Counted from the first letter of the stretch, positions 1 through 8,963 are shown. The stretch: 64,000 nt of DNA from Bacillus sp. USDA818B3_A (GCF_009928415.1 NZ_JAABNN010000001.1:27995-91994); one strand, 5' to 3'. Notes: generated by a model not told the origin, from the letters alone. Translations and numbers: made by a program.

Positions 1-155
1 TACCCAGGCCTCTCTTTGTTCACTTGCTCAGTCGTCAATAAGCTCTATTGGCTACCCAGGCCTCTCTTTGTTCACTTGCTCAGTCGTCAATAAGCTCTAT
101 TGGCTACCTTATTCCCTCATTTTCCCAATATTCGGTTGTCAATAACTCTATTGAA
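1..155. repeat. 52-bp tandem repeat, three copies
   Basis: Two identical 52-bp units (1-52 and 53-104) are followed by a diverged third unit at the same spacing. The landmark GTCAATAA occurs at 34, 86 and 138. Each unit carries a short inverted repeat, CAATA...TATTG. The array may continue upstream of the window. There is no coding potential, and the array lies beyond the terminator of the sugar operon. Confidence 0.9.
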
Positions 156-173
156 ATATATAAAAACAAAAAA

Positions 174-218
174 ATGCATCTTGATTCAGTCCTGAAGACT
201 GATTAAATCAAGATGCAT
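174..218 (-). terminator. Terminator of the sugar operon
   Basis: Thirteen-bp arms (174-186 and 206-218) enclose an inner CAGTC/GACTG stem. On the minus strand a T-rich run follows. It ends the operon whose last stop codon is at 283. Confidence 0.85.
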
Positions 219-282
219 CGGTGGTCAAATCCTCCAAATTCATTTACCTATAATATATTATTTTTCTGACAGAAAAGTGGAT

Positions 283-1494
283 CTACACAAGAGTTTGTTT
301 CTCTTTCTCCACCACTTCCTGATCGATATACTTATCGATTTGTTCCCAGCTCCTATGTTTCGATGACTTCTCAACCGCCTCCATAATCGCTTGCGCAATG
401 TAGCCATCCTCAAAATTTGGAGAAGGCGTTTCTCCTTTTCCAATTCCATTCATCAACGTAGCAATCAAGTTAATAAAGGTATGCTCGTATCCAATGATAT
501 GACCGGCAGGCCAATAGGCTCCCGCAAATGGGTGCGGCTCCTCGGTACAATTGATTTTCCGGAAACCTTGTAATCCAGTCTCGTCAGAGGCGAGATAAAC
601 TTCTAACTCGTTTAAATTTTCGGCATTCCATTTAACCGAGCCCTTCTCCCCATTGATTTCAAATTTATTTGCATTTTTATTACCTGCTGCAAATCGAGTG
701 GCCTCAAATGTGCCCAAGGCTCCATTCTTGAATCTTGCCACAAAAATACTCGCATCATCCACTTCGACTTTTTTGAATTCATCAGTGGAAGCCACACCAC
801 TTAAGCCAGAACTGTCCGCCACAGCCGGACGTTCTTTAATAAAGGTTTCCAGCATACCCGAAACCTCCTCGAACTCTCCCACTAGGAAACGCGCCAGATC
901 GATTAAATGAGCGGCTAAATCACCATGTGACCCGGAACCGCAAACTGATTTATCCAATCTCCAAACCAGTGGGAAGTTAGGATCCATAATCCAATCTTGA
1001 AGATAGTTAGCACGTATATGATAAATCTTGCCCAGCTTGCCTTCATCGATCAGTTTCTTCGCATACTGTACTGCCGGCACAAACCGATAATTATAATTCA
1101 CCATATGAATGACGTTATTTTTCTTTACCGCTTCGAGCATTCTCTTTGATTCGTCGAGCGTCAGCGAAAGCGGTTTTTCGCAAAAGACATGCTTCCCCGC
1201 TTCAGCTGCTGCAATCGCAATTTCAGCATGGCTGTTATTTGGAGTGACAATATCAATTAAGTCGATATCGTCCCTGGCAATCAATTCCCTCCAATCGGTT
1301 TCATAACTATTCCATCCGAATTGCTCTGCCGCTTCCCGAACTCCCTGTTCATTTCTACCACAAATCGCTTGTTTAACAGGTTTTACCCCTAGTTGAAAGA
1401 AGGTGGACAGACCTTGATAGGCATGGGAATGAGCCTTCCCCATAAATTTATAGCCTACAAGTCCGATTCTGACTTCTTTCTTTACGCCCACCAT
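283..1494 (-). CDS. Gfo/Idh/MocA-family dehydrogenase, last gene of sugar operon
   Basis: This 403-residue protein has the family architecture: an N-terminal Rossmann fold (GLVGYKFMGKAHSHAY, residues 11-26), the EKP motif with the probable catalytic lysine at residue 107 (CEKPLSLT), then the alpha/beta substrate domain. Family members oxidise or reduce sugars, inositols or their derivatives with NAD(P). The start overlaps the preceding isomerase gene by 13 bp, which suggests translational coupling. Its place behind a sugar importer and an isomerase supports a role in catabolism of the imported carbohydrate. The exact substrate cannot be read from the sequence. A second family member, clearly different in sequence, opens the same operon. 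Confidence 0.9.
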   Translation of the reverse strand: MVGVKKEVRIGLVGYKFMGKAHSHAYQGLSTFFQLGVKPVKQAICGRNEQGVREAAEQFGWNSYETDWRELIARDDIDLIDIVTPNNSHAEIAIAAAEAGKHVFCEKPLSLTLDESKRMLEAVKKNNVIHMVNYNYRFVPAVQYAKKLIDEGKLGKIYHIRANYLQDWIMDPNFPLVWRLDKSVCGSGSHGDLAAHLIDLARFLVGEFEEVSGMLETFIKERPAVADSSGLSGVASTDEFKKVEVDDASIFVARFKNGALGTFEATRFAAGNKNANKFEINGEKGSVKWNAENLNELEVYLASDETGLQGFRKINCTEEPHPFAGAYWPAGHIIGYEHTFINLIATLMNGIGKGETPSPNFEDGYIAQAIMEAVEKSSKHRSWEQIDKYIDQEVVEKEKQTLV

Positions 1495-2444
1495 AATTCC
1501 TTAGCCCCCTCTTGAATCACCATATCCTTAAGGAATGACACTGCTTTACTAAACCCTTCCTCGACACTCATAAGGCCGTCTTCATGTTCAATGCTAATCG
1601 CCCCTTCATACCCGACGACTTGAAGTGCACTAATAATCTCCCTCCATACATCTTCCCCATGGCCGTACCCGACTGTTCTAAATACCCAGGAACGGTTGGC
1701 GATATCACGGTAGGATTTGGTATCCAGCACCCCGTTCAACAGACAGTTTTGATTATCGATTTTCGTGTCTTTCGCATGGAAATGGACGATTGCATCCCCT
1801 AACGCACGGATGCTCGCAGCCGGGTCCATTCCTTGCCAGAAGTAGTGGCTTGGATCAAAGTTAATGCCGATACGGTCACCGCACTCCTTACGTAACCGCA
1901 AGGCAGTTTCCGTATTATAGACAACAAATCCTGGGTGTGGTTCGATAGCCACGCGAACATTACACTCTTCTAAAAGTTCCGCCTGTCTCTTCCAATAAGG
2001 AATGACCTTCTTTTCCCACTGCCACTGAACCACTTTGGAAAAGTCATCCGGCCAAGGATTCGTGATCCAAACTGGGTGTTGGGAAAAGTCTGATTCGCCT
2101 GGACATCCTGCGAAGGTAACCACATTTTCTACCCCCAAGACAGAAGCAAGCTTCACTGTATCAACAAATACGTCATGGTGTTCAAAGGCGATCTCTGTGT
2201 TTGGGTGAAGCGGGTTTCCATGGCAGCTTAATGCACTGATCTTGATGCCTCTTGATTCGAATGCTTGTTTAAATTGAGCCAGTTTGTTTCGGTCTTCCAG
2301 TAATTCCTTAGGATTGCAGTGGGCATTACCGACATAGCCTCCTGTGCCAATTTCAACTGTGTCCAACCCGCTATTCTTTACGTGATCCAACATTTCCCCT
2401 AAAGACATTTTAGAAAATAAAACTGCAAATACTCCTAGTTTCAT
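1482..2444 (-). CDS. Sugar phosphate isomerase/epimerase, TIM barrel (IolE/AP-endonuclease-2 fold)
   Basis: A 320-residue cytoplasmic protein of the xylose-isomerase-like TIM-barrel superfamily. Likely metal-binding segments appear in the usual order: IEPHPG, NFDPSHYFWQG, HFHAKDT and the C-terminal IEHED. Members isomerise or epimerise keto-sugars and inositol intermediates, often next to Gfo/Idh dehydrogenases as here. It overlaps the downstream dehydrogenase by 13 bp and follows the permease gene by 20 bp, so it belongs to the same transcript. The family is secure; the substrate is unknown. Confidence 0.9.
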   Translation of the reverse strand: MKLGVFAVLFSKMSLGEMLDHVKNSGLDTVEIGTGGYVGNAHCNPKELLEDRNKLAQFKQAFESRGIKISALSCHGNPLHPNTEIAFEHHDVFVDTVKLASVLGVENVVTFAGCPGESDFSQHPVWITNPWPDDFSKVVQWQWEKKVIPYWKRQAELLEECNVRVAIEPHPGFVVYNTETALRLRKECGDRIGINFDPSHYFWQGMDPAASIRALGDAIVHFHAKDTKIDNQNCLLNGVLDTKSYRDIANRSWVFRTVGYGHGEDVWREIISALQVVGYEGAISIEHEDGLMSVEEGFSKAVSFLKDMVIQEGAKELWWA

Positions 2445-2464
2445 CGTTTCTCCACTCCTATAAA

Positions 2465-3295
2465 TTATTTTTCGGAACCTGCTGTAATTCCGCTTACTAT
2501 ATACTTTTGCAGCAGCAAGAATAAGAGAATAATTGGTGCGGCCGCAATGGTAGAAACCGCCATCAAATTATCCCATTGTGTTCCATACTGACCAATAAAC
2601 TTCGTTAAGCCCATGGTCAGCGGTCTAATTTTTTCATCGGTTGCCAAGGTTAACGCGAAGATAAGGTCGCCCCATGCGAACAAGAAGCTAAATGTTCCTA
2701 CAGTTAGAACTGAAGGTTTCGTTAAAGGTAAAATAATTCGTAAAAATGCGGTAAATCGGTTGCAACCATCGACAACTGCCGCATCCTCCAACCCCTTTGG
2801 AATTGATAAGAAGAAAGGCCTCATGACCACAATCGCAAATGGCAGCGCGGTGGTTGTATTCCCAATAATCAAAGCCATATAACTATTTAATAGACCCAGT
2901 TTCGTAAACAAAATAAATAGAGGCATGGCGGTCATGATGCCAGGGATCATTTGCGTAACTAGTAAAACTAATAAAAGAATCGATGCTCCCTTTAAGCGGA
3001 AACGAGCAATCGCATAGGCACATGGCAAGCTAAGAAGTAACGTCAATAGCGCTGTACCAATCGCCACAATAAACGAGTTCTTTAGATATGGCAAAAGACT
3101 TTGATCTTCGATTAGATTTTTTACATAAGCATCAAATCGAATCGTTTCCGGGATAATCATAGGTGGTGTAGCAAATACATCTTGAATGGGCTTAATCGAT
3201 GTTGTCACCATCCAGTAAATCGGAAATAGAAAGATGATGGTTATCAGGATTGCCGCAAGAAGCAATAAATACTGCCTAGCCGTATACTTCTTCAC
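2465..3295 (-). CDS. Carbohydrate ABC transporter permease (MalG/UgpE type)
   Basis: A 276-residue inner-membrane protein with about six hydrophobic segments. The cytoplasmic ATPase-contact (EAA) loop reads EDAAVVDGCNRFTAFLRIIL, typical of the CUT1 MalG branch. Its start overlaps the end of the partner permease by 4 bp. It should form the import channel with the 317-residue permease. No ATPase gene is in the operon. Many Bacillaceae CUT1 importers share an MsmX-type ATPase encoded elsewhere, which would explain the absence. Confidence 0.93.
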   Translation of the reverse strand: MKKYTARQYLLLLAAILITIIFLFPIYWMVTTSIKPIQDVFATPPMIIPETIRFDAYVKNLIEDQSLLPYLKNSFIVAIGTALLTLLLSLPCAYAIARFRLKGASILLLVLLVTQMIPGIMTAMPLFILFTKLGLLNSYMALIIGNTTTALPFAIVVMRPFFLSIPKGLEDAAVVDGCNRFTAFLRIILPLTKPSVLTVGTFSFLFAWGDLIFALTLATDEKIRPLTMGLTKFIGQYGTQWDNLMAVSTIAAAPIILLFLLLQKYIVSGITAGSEK

Positions 3296-4245
3296 GCCGA
3301 CTCCTCCTTCTTAACCAAATACAAGTAAACGAGTGAAAAACACATCAAGATAACAAGAATAATTGTTGCAACGGCACCGCTTGCACCGAAGTTAAAGTTG
3401 ATAAACGCCTGCTCATAACCAAAGAATGGCAGCACCTGGGTCGCGTTCACCGGCCCGCCGCCCGTCATGACTAAAATAATATCAAACACTTTAAAAGTAT
3501 AAATAATGCCTAATACTAGGATGACGAAAAGTGTTGGCTTTAAGAGCGGCAAGGTGATTTTCCGGAACGTCTGGAATTTGTTTGCCCCATCTATTTTTGC
3601 AGCTTCATACACATCGAGAGGAAGCGCCTGCAGGGCAGATAAAATCAGGATCATATTAAAAGGGATACCAATCCAAATGTTTGTCACAATAACAGCGGCT
3701 AACGCTGTACTTTCTTGTCCCAGCCAATTGACCGGTTGTTTGATGAAATGTAAATTCATGAGAAGTTCATTAATGACACCATAGTCTACATCGAATAACC
3801 ATTTAAATAAAGTACCAGTGATGACTAAAGGTGTCATCCAAGCTAATAGAAATATAGATCGAAAGAAATTGCGGAAAGGAAATTGCTGATTAAAAAAGAC
3901 AGCTAATAGGTATCCGAACACAACTTGAAAAACAATACACACACCTGTGTAAATAAACGTATTTTTAAAAGCAATCCCAAACTTTTCAGATTTGAATACT
4001 TCGATGTAATTCTCCAATCCTATAAAAGTGCCGCCCGTTTTTAAATTAAGTATGGTCAGTTCCTGAAAACTAACAACAATGTTATAGATGATTGGGTACA
4101 CCATAAAGCATATGATGAAAATGACGGCAGGGATGATAAAGAGATAAAGCGGCAAGCTTTTCTTCAACAAAGCGAGCCTTACCATGCTTTTGCCGGCCTC
4201 AGTCGTTGTGATGGTTTCGGTTTTTGTTGGACTGTACATACTCAA
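3292..4245 (-). CDS. Carbohydrate ABC transporter permease (MalF/UgpA type)
   Basis: A 317-residue polytopic membrane protein. A hydrophilic N-terminal tail of about 28 residues precedes the first transmembrane segment. The EAA loop near the C-terminal third reads EAAKIDGANKFQTFRKITLP. This is the MalF-like half of the heterodimeric importer channel. The stop overlaps the next permease by 4 bp, and the binding protein lies 35 bp upstream. Confidence 0.93.
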   Translation of the reverse strand: MSMYSPTKTETITTTEAGKSMVRLALLKKSLPLYLFIIPAVIFIICFMVYPIIYNIVVSFQELTILNLKTGGTFIGLENYIEVFKSEKFGIAFKNTFIYTGVCIVFQVVFGYLLAVFFNQQFPFRNFFRSIFLLAWMTPLVITGTLFKWLFDVDYGVINELLMNLHFIKQPVNWLGQESTALAAVIVTNIWIGIPFNMILILSALQALPLDVYEAAKIDGANKFQTFRKITLPLLKPTLFVILVLGIIYTFKVFDIILVMTGGGPVNATQVLPFFGYEQAFINFNFGASGAVATIILVILMCFSLVYLYLVKKEESA

Positions 4246-4280
4246 CCCCCTTAAACGGGAGAGTCAAACTCTCCCATTTA

Positions 4281-5531
4281 TTACTTCGGTAATAACGGAT
4301 TAATTTTATCTGCCGTAGATCCCATTATTTTCTTTACATTTTCCCCTGTGATGTTACGTTGAATGGCTTCTTGGATGGAGGTGGAAATCTCAGGATACTT
4401 TGTTCCGTAAGCACGCGGTTTGGCGGTTTTTAGTTGTTCCATATAAATCTTCACGTTCTCGTCCTTTGCCCATTCATATTGAGTATCAGATGCGACATCC
4501 TCTCTGCTTGGCAATCTGCCGCCTAGTTCATGCATTGGTCCTAAAACTTCCGGCTTCTGTGTCCACTTAAGGAAATCCCATGCTTCTTTTTTATTTGAAG
4601 AATTAGCAGTAATGGCCCAGTTTTCTCCTCCAAGGACGGAAGTGGATTGCTTATCGCCTGGCATTAGGAATACACCCCAATTGATGTCTTTAGATTTTTC
4701 GTTTAGCATAGGAATCTGCCAAGGTCCATTTTCCATCATTGCCGCTTTTTTTGTTTGGAACTGTACCAATACATCCGACTGATCCCAGTTGATCATATTT
4801 TTCGATAATGAACCGTCCTTCACAAGGCTTTGGATATAACCCATTGCTTTTTGGGCTTCTGCACTATCAAAGGAATTGATATCAGCTCCGGCTGACCATA
4901 ACCAAGGCAAGAACTGGAAGGTCCCTTCTTCGCTTTTCTTCCCAGCCATCGCAAACCCTTTGACATCGCCATTTGTTAACTTCTTAGCGATTTCTGAAAA
5001 TTGGTCCCAAGTCTTAGGTAATTCCGTGATTCCCGCCTGGCTAAATAGGTCCTTATTGTAATAGATCGCTAAGGCGTTGCTGTTGTTAGGAATCCCATAA
5101 TACTTGCCATTGAGTTTGGCGGAATCCATCGGTCCTTGAAAATATTTATCCGCCTCTCCCCATGCTTCAACTTCCTTCGTAATATCAGCAAACACGCCAG
5201 CTTCTGCAAAAGCCTGATGATCCGGGTTATCAATTACCACAATATCCGGCAATTCATTGCCTGCTACCCCTTGAAGTAACTTCGTCTTCAAATCAGCAAA
5301 AGGGATATAGGTTCTTTCAAACTTGATATTTGGATTTTCTTTTTCATATTTTTCAATCAATGCCAGCTGCTCGCGTTCTGATGAGGAGTCAGGTGCCAGG
5401 TAATCCCAGATTTTAATGACTACTTTTCCATCTTTCGTGGTGGCTTCAGAGGATGAACTGGATGAATTGCTGCAAGCCGCTATTAAAATAAGCATGAGAA
5501 TACTAGCGAAAATTAGAATTTTGTTTTTCAT
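4281..5531 (-). CDS. Extracellular solute-binding lipoprotein of sugar ABC importer
   Basis: A 416-residue family 1 solute-binding protein. It begins with a lipoprotein signal peptide: a charged start, a hydrophobic core and lipobox LIAAC with Cys20 as the lipidated residue, followed by a serine-rich linker. It should sit on the outer face of the membrane and deliver a sugar or oligosaccharide to the two downstream permeases. Its start overlaps the stop of the leading dehydrogenase gene by 4 bp. Ligand identity cannot be inferred. Confidence 0.93.
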   Translation of the reverse strand: MKNKILIFASILMLILIAACSNSSSSSSEATTKDGKVVIKIWDYLAPDSSSEREQLALIEKYEKENPNIKFERTYIPFADLKTKLLQGVAGNELPDIVVIDNPDHQAFAEAGVFADITKEVEAWGEADKYFQGPMDSAKLNGKYYGIPNNSNALAIYYNKDLFSQAGITELPKTWDQFSEIAKKLTNGDVKGFAMAGKKSEEGTFQFLPWLWSAGADINSFDSAEAQKAMGYIQSLVKDGSLSKNMINWDQSDVLVQFQTKKAAMMENGPWQIPMLNEKSKDINWGVFLMPGDKQSTSVLGGENWAITANSSNKKEAWDFLKWTQKPEVLGPMHELGGRLPSREDVASDTQYEWAKDENVKIYMEQLKTAKPRAYGTKYPEISTSIQEAIQRNITGENVKKIMGSTADKINPLLPK

Positions 5532-6547
5532 CTAGAAATTACACTCCTTATTCCAAGCATTTCTTGAACATCAATTTCTTTCTTTTGTTGGATGGATTGT
5601 AAGGCTGACCCTATTATGGCGAAGCTTTGAATATTATCCGAAAGAACCGTTGATGGTTGTCTTCCTTGTTTAATGGCAGATACCATTTCGTAGATGGAAT
5701 ACTCCCGGTCCTCATATTCCATTTGCACTAACTCAAGTGATCTGGTTTCTCCGTTTTCCAGGGTAACCGAAGGACAATTGTCATTTAATTCAATGACGCC
5801 CTTTTCCCCTACTAGCTTAAAATCACCATTCCAAGAGGTCTCTTTCCCTCTTGTCACCCAACTTCCAAAGTAATTAATCAGAATATCCTCAAAGCTCATG
5901 GTTAAACTTGCGGCACTATTCCCATTGAACCAGCTCCAAGATGGTTTAAGGCTTTTAGCAAAAACGGTGGAAGGATTAGCACTAAGCAGGTACCTCATTA
6001 AGTCAAAGTGATGAATGCTCATATCCTCAATTAGAATTTCAGAGTATTGATCTCTCCAGCCTCCGAACTTGGTTGCCCGGCGAAAGTTCCATTCCACGTA
6101 TTCCACTTTTCCAATGATATCTTCGTCCAGTGCTTTTTTAACGGCTTGTATTTCCGGTCTCCAGCGATAATTTTGGCTAATCATAATAAACTTCTCGTAT
6201 GTTTTGGACTTTTCTAACAGCTCTTTGGCGTCTTCAAACTTTTGTGCAATCGGTTTTTCCATAAAAACATACAGGTCATATGCCAAGGCATCAAGCGCTA
6301 GCTTCTTGTGTGTTTGTGGCGGAGTGACAATCACAGCAATGTCCGCCTTACTATTAGCAAATGCTTCTATATGGTCCGTGTAGTATTGAACGGAATTCTT
6401 ATGGATAAACTGTTTTGCGTTTTCAAGATTTTCAGGATTAACATCAACTATTGCAACTAATTCGATCTCCTGAAACTTATCCAAAATTTCAAGCCAAGAG
6501 GTTCCAAATCCCCCTGTTCCAACTTGTATCGCCTTTAATTTTTCCAT
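5528..6547 (-). CDS. Gfo/Idh/MocA-family dehydrogenase, first structural gene of sugar operon
   Basis: A 339-residue NAD(P)-dependent oxidoreductase with an N-terminal Rossmann motif (VGTGGFGTSW) and the family lysine in FMEKPIAQ. I place the start at 6547 because GGAG lies 7 nt upstream of that ATG. A longer reading frame reaches 6619, but it would run through an operator-like palindrome and has no better ribosome site. It is the first gene after the promoter region and overlaps the binding-protein gene by 4 bp. It probably acts on the imported carbohydrate; the substrate is unknown. Confidence 0.9.
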   Translation of the reverse strand: MEKLKAIQVGTGGFGTSWLEILDKFQEIELVAIVDVNPENLENAKQFIHKNSVQYYTDHIEAFANSKADIAVIVTPPQTHKKLALDALAYDLYVFMEKPIAQKFEDAKELLEKSKTYEKFIMISQNYRWRPEIQAVKKALDEDIIGKVEYVEWNFRRATKFGGWRDQYSEILIEDMSIHHFDLMRYLLSANPSTVFAKSLKPSWSWFNGNSAASLTMSFEDILINYFGSWVTRGKETSWNGDFKLVGEKGVIELNDNCPSVTLENGETRSLELVQMEYEDREYSIYEMVSAIKQGRQPSTVLSDNIQSFAIIGSALQSIQQKKEIDVQEMLGIRSVISR

Positions 6548-6581
6548 TGTCTGTCTCCTTTTATCCGAATTTTCCAATATT

Positions 6582-6597
6582 TGAGTAACGTACATCA
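6582..6597 (-). promoter_or_regulatory. Operator-like palindrome A (TGAGTAACGTACATCA)
   Basis: This is a 16-bp site of form TGA-N3-ACGT-N3-TCA, lying in the leader between the likely promoter and the start at 6547. Two further sites with the same core lie at 6681 and 7022. A central CG with outer TGA/TCA fits a LacI-family operator. The inferred ligand-responsive repressor is the adjacent LacI gene. Confidence 0.6.
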
Positions 6598-6680
6598 TTT
6601 CATGCCGAAGTATGAACAAATCTTTTTAATAATGGCTAAATAAATTTCAATTGATATATTGAAATTAGTAAAAAAACGAT

Positions 6681-6703
6681 TGATGTACGTTCATCATTTT
6701 ATA
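6681..6703 (-). promoter_or_regulatory. Operator-like palindrome B overlapping the probable transcription start
   Basis: The palindrome TGATGTACGTTCATCA occupies 6681-6696 and is nearly perfect around ACGT. On the minus strand a TATAAA hexamer (6703 to 6698) ends one base before it, so transcription would start inside the site. That is a classical repression geometry. The matching -35 is weak, so the promoter assignment is tentative. Confidence 0.6.
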
Positions 6704-6798
6704 CGAAAATAAATGGGTTCTTGTCTGTTATCTTAGGGAGAATAGTTCATGCATCACTTATGTATTTTCTAGAGAGAGATGTTGGAATGGATCTCCAT

Positions 6799-6815
6799 AA
6801 TGAAACGCTTTCATT
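6799..6815. promoter_or_regulatory. CcpA/LacI-type palindrome
   Basis: AATGAAA-CGC-TTTCATT has perfect 7-bp arms and resembles a catabolite-responsive element. It is one base shorter than the usual 14-bp cre core, so a CcpA role is only plausible. It lies about 100 bp upstream of the proposed promoter. Confidence 0.4.
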
Positions 6816-7021
6816 TTAAGGTTATTAAAAGTGCTCTTTCCAATTATGTAAATCTAGATGGGATGGAGAGATTTGTATTAGTTCATTTACAGAAGGATAA
6901 ACAAATAATTCTTACTTATCGCATTGGTTCCACCTCCCACTGATTTGTTGAAGAGATAGTCTTATAAACCAATAAATTCTGAATATTGGGTTGATTTATA
7001 AATCTATCTTAATGGCATAAA

Positions 7022-7037
7022 TGAGGTACGTCAATCA
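7022..7037 (-). promoter_or_regulatory. Operator-like palindrome C (TGAGGTACGTCAATCA)
   Basis: This is the third TGA-N3-ACGT-N3-TCA site, 12 bp beyond the stop of the LacI-family gene. With sites A and B it brackets about 455 bp between the regulator and the operon, which would allow repression by looping. The rest of the 6548-7049 gap holds no gene that I can see. Confidence 0.55.
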
Positions 7038-7049
7038 TTTTTTTATAAA

Positions 7050-8084
7050 TTAATAGTTAATATAGTACTTTGCATTTGCCTTTGTTACTATTTCTAACTT
7101 TATAATCGTATCACTTTGCTCACTTCTATCTTCTAGGACCACATATTCAAATACCTTTTGAACCGTCCACCTTGCTTGACTCGATGGATCCTGACAAATG
7201 ACCGATTTAATTACATCATTCTGAAGGTAATGATGAACTTTTTTGCTCATATCATGGCCAATAACGATTTTGTTATTTTCGTAGTTTTTATCATCAATAT
7301 AATCGGCCATTTCACCAAGTACGCCATTCGCCACATAAATGGCATCACAACCATGAAGCATTTTGCTTTTCCATTCCTCTGAAAGCTGGATGTTATCACT
7401 CATGATTGGGATGGTCTGGATATTCATTTTCCTCTTACATTTTGCGAAATAATCCCTAAAACCTTTTTCCTTATTCATCATTTGATAGGTATTCTCATCT
7501 TCTCTAATAATGACAACATTTCTTAAGTCCTTTGTAAATGATTGAATAAGCTCCGCGGCTAAATATCCAGCAGAATAGTAATCCGTGCCAACAAACGAGA
7601 TTCTGCTGCTGTTGGGCACATCGTTATTTAAAGTGAATATCGGTATCCCTTTTCGTATCCCTTCATTTATTATCTCAACATAAGGATCAGCGTCATGAGG
7701 AGAAATAACAAATGCATCAAAAATATTCTGATCAAGCATATTCTTGATAAAATTGATTTGATTCTCTTTTGGGATCGCATCCACCCGGAAAATTTGTACC
7801 TTCAATCCAAAATCTTCATAAAGTCTGGCGGAGCTAATAATCTCCCGTTCTAATTCGTCCCAGAAATAGCAAGGGATGACAGGCAAAACGAAGGCAACAT
7901 CCATACTTTTTTGTGTGGCTAAGTATTTGGCTGCGGCATTAGGTCTGTAGCCTAATTCGGCTGCTTTTTCTTTTACTCTTCTGATTGTCTTTTCACTCAC
8001 ACCACTTCTGTTATTTAATACCCGATCGACGGTGGCTGTTGATATACCTAATTCTTTCGCGATCATTTTTGCAGTTACTTTCAT
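7050..8084 (-). CDS. LacI-family transcriptional regulator of the sugar operon
   Basis: A 344-residue repressor. The N-terminal LacI helix-turn-helix is at about residues 4-24 (AKELGISTATVDRVLNN), with a hinge helix near residues 46-55. A periplasmic-binding-protein-like sensor domain follows. I choose the ATG at 8084; a TTG four codons upstream has AAGG directly abutting it and is less likely. The gene lies directly upstream of the sugar operon on the same strand, and three matching palindromes lie between them. The inference is that it represses the operon until the sugar or a derivative is present. Confidence 0.9.
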   Translation of the reverse strand: MKVTAKMIAKELGISTATVDRVLNNRSGVSEKTIRRVKEKAAELGYRPNAAAKYLATQKSMDVAFVLPVIPCYFWDELEREIISSARLYEDFGLKVQIFRVDAIPKENQINFIKNMLDQNIFDAFVISPHDADPYVEIINEGIRKGIPIFTLNNDVPNSSRISFVGTDYYSAGYLAAELIQSFTKDLRNVVIIREDENTYQMMNKEKGFRDYFAKCKRKMNIQTIPIMSDNIQLSEEWKSKMLHGCDAIYVANGVLGEMADYIDDKNYENNKIVIGHDMSKKVHHYLQNDVIKSVICQDPSSQARWTVQKVFEYVVLEDRSEQSDTIIKLEIVTKANAKYYINY

Positions 8085-8222
8085 GCCAGACCACAACCTT
8101 AATATTATTGTAATTTAGATATAACATACCAAGAAGCATTTCCGCTATAAAAAATTCGCATTTTTCTTATAATTTAATACAATCCTTTAAAGGTAGTCTG
8201 TTTCATTTATCTTCTAACGATA

Positions 8223-8771
8223 TTATTGAGGTATGCCTATTTCTTGTAATGGATAAATTCGAAATTTTACTTCTCCAATAACTGAATCGTAAGAAATATA
8301 CCCGAAAGATCGGCTATCCTTACTTTTCAAGCGATTATCCCCCATCACAAATAACATCCCTTCAGGTACTTTAGATACCCCCGTTCTTTCTTGCAATGAA
8401 AAATCCTCTGTCAGTTTATTAAATATATTTTCTTTTTTGTTTTCTATTAAGTATGGTTCTGGTAACGCCTTTCCATTTATATAAAGGACATCATTTTTCA
8501 TTTCCATGCGATCACCCGGAAGACCGATTACTCTCTTAATATAATGTTCACCTTTACTATCTGGGGCATCGAACACAATGATATCAAATCGTTGTATTTC
8601 AGACATTTTACTCACTATCAGTCCATCATTTTCTTGAAATGCAGGTGACATCGATTCTCCAAAGACGGTTGTTGGTGTGAAAATAAATTGTCTGCAAAGT
8701 ACAGAAATAATAAATGCAAAGGCAATGGATTTTAACCAAGAATAAACTTCTATTTTTGTACGATCTTTCAA
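8223..8771 (-). CDS. lepB: Type I signal peptidase (SipS/LepB family)
   Basis: A 182-residue membrane-anchored serine protease that removes signal peptides from exported proteins. An N-terminal transmembrane anchor (about residues 14-31) is followed by the catalytic serine in GESMSP (Ser40), the catalytic lysine in YIKRVIGLPGD (Lys79) and the GDNR...DSRSFG box near the C-terminus. Length and single anchor match Gram-positive SipS-type enzymes. Bacilli usually carry several, and this copy stands alone, so it may be one of a set. Confidence 0.95.
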   Translation of the reverse strand: MKDRTKIEVYSWLKSIAFAFIISVLCRQFIFTPTTVFGESMSPAFQENDGLIVSKMSEIQRFDIIVFDAPDSKGEHYIKRVIGLPGDRMEMKNDVLYINGKALPEPYLIENKKENIFNKLTEDFSLQERTGVSKVPEGMLFVMGDNRLKSKDSRSFGYISYDSVIGEVKFRIYPLQEIGIPQ

Positions 8772-8963
8772 GATTATCCCTCCTCTTTCCCTATTATATT
8801 TCTTTTCCTATTAGGTTACGAACCTTTCGTGTTCAACTATCCTAATTTTTAAAAAAATAGTAAAAGACCCAAGGTGGTAAATATTGTTTATTTCAAAGAG
8901 CTTCTTTATACTTTAACTATAATCAAAGAACTGAATTTTAAAGAATGAAAGGGTGGATGAAAT

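Noticed and set aside
653..910. Plus-strand open frames inside the first dehydrogenase gene and many similar antisense frames elsewhere
   Set aside because: They lie wholly within well-supported genes on the other strand, lack ribosome sites and show no domain features.
6799..6815. Certain CcpA cre box
   Set aside because: The palindrome is one base shorter than the standard cre core, so it is reported only as a possible catabolite or LacI-type site.
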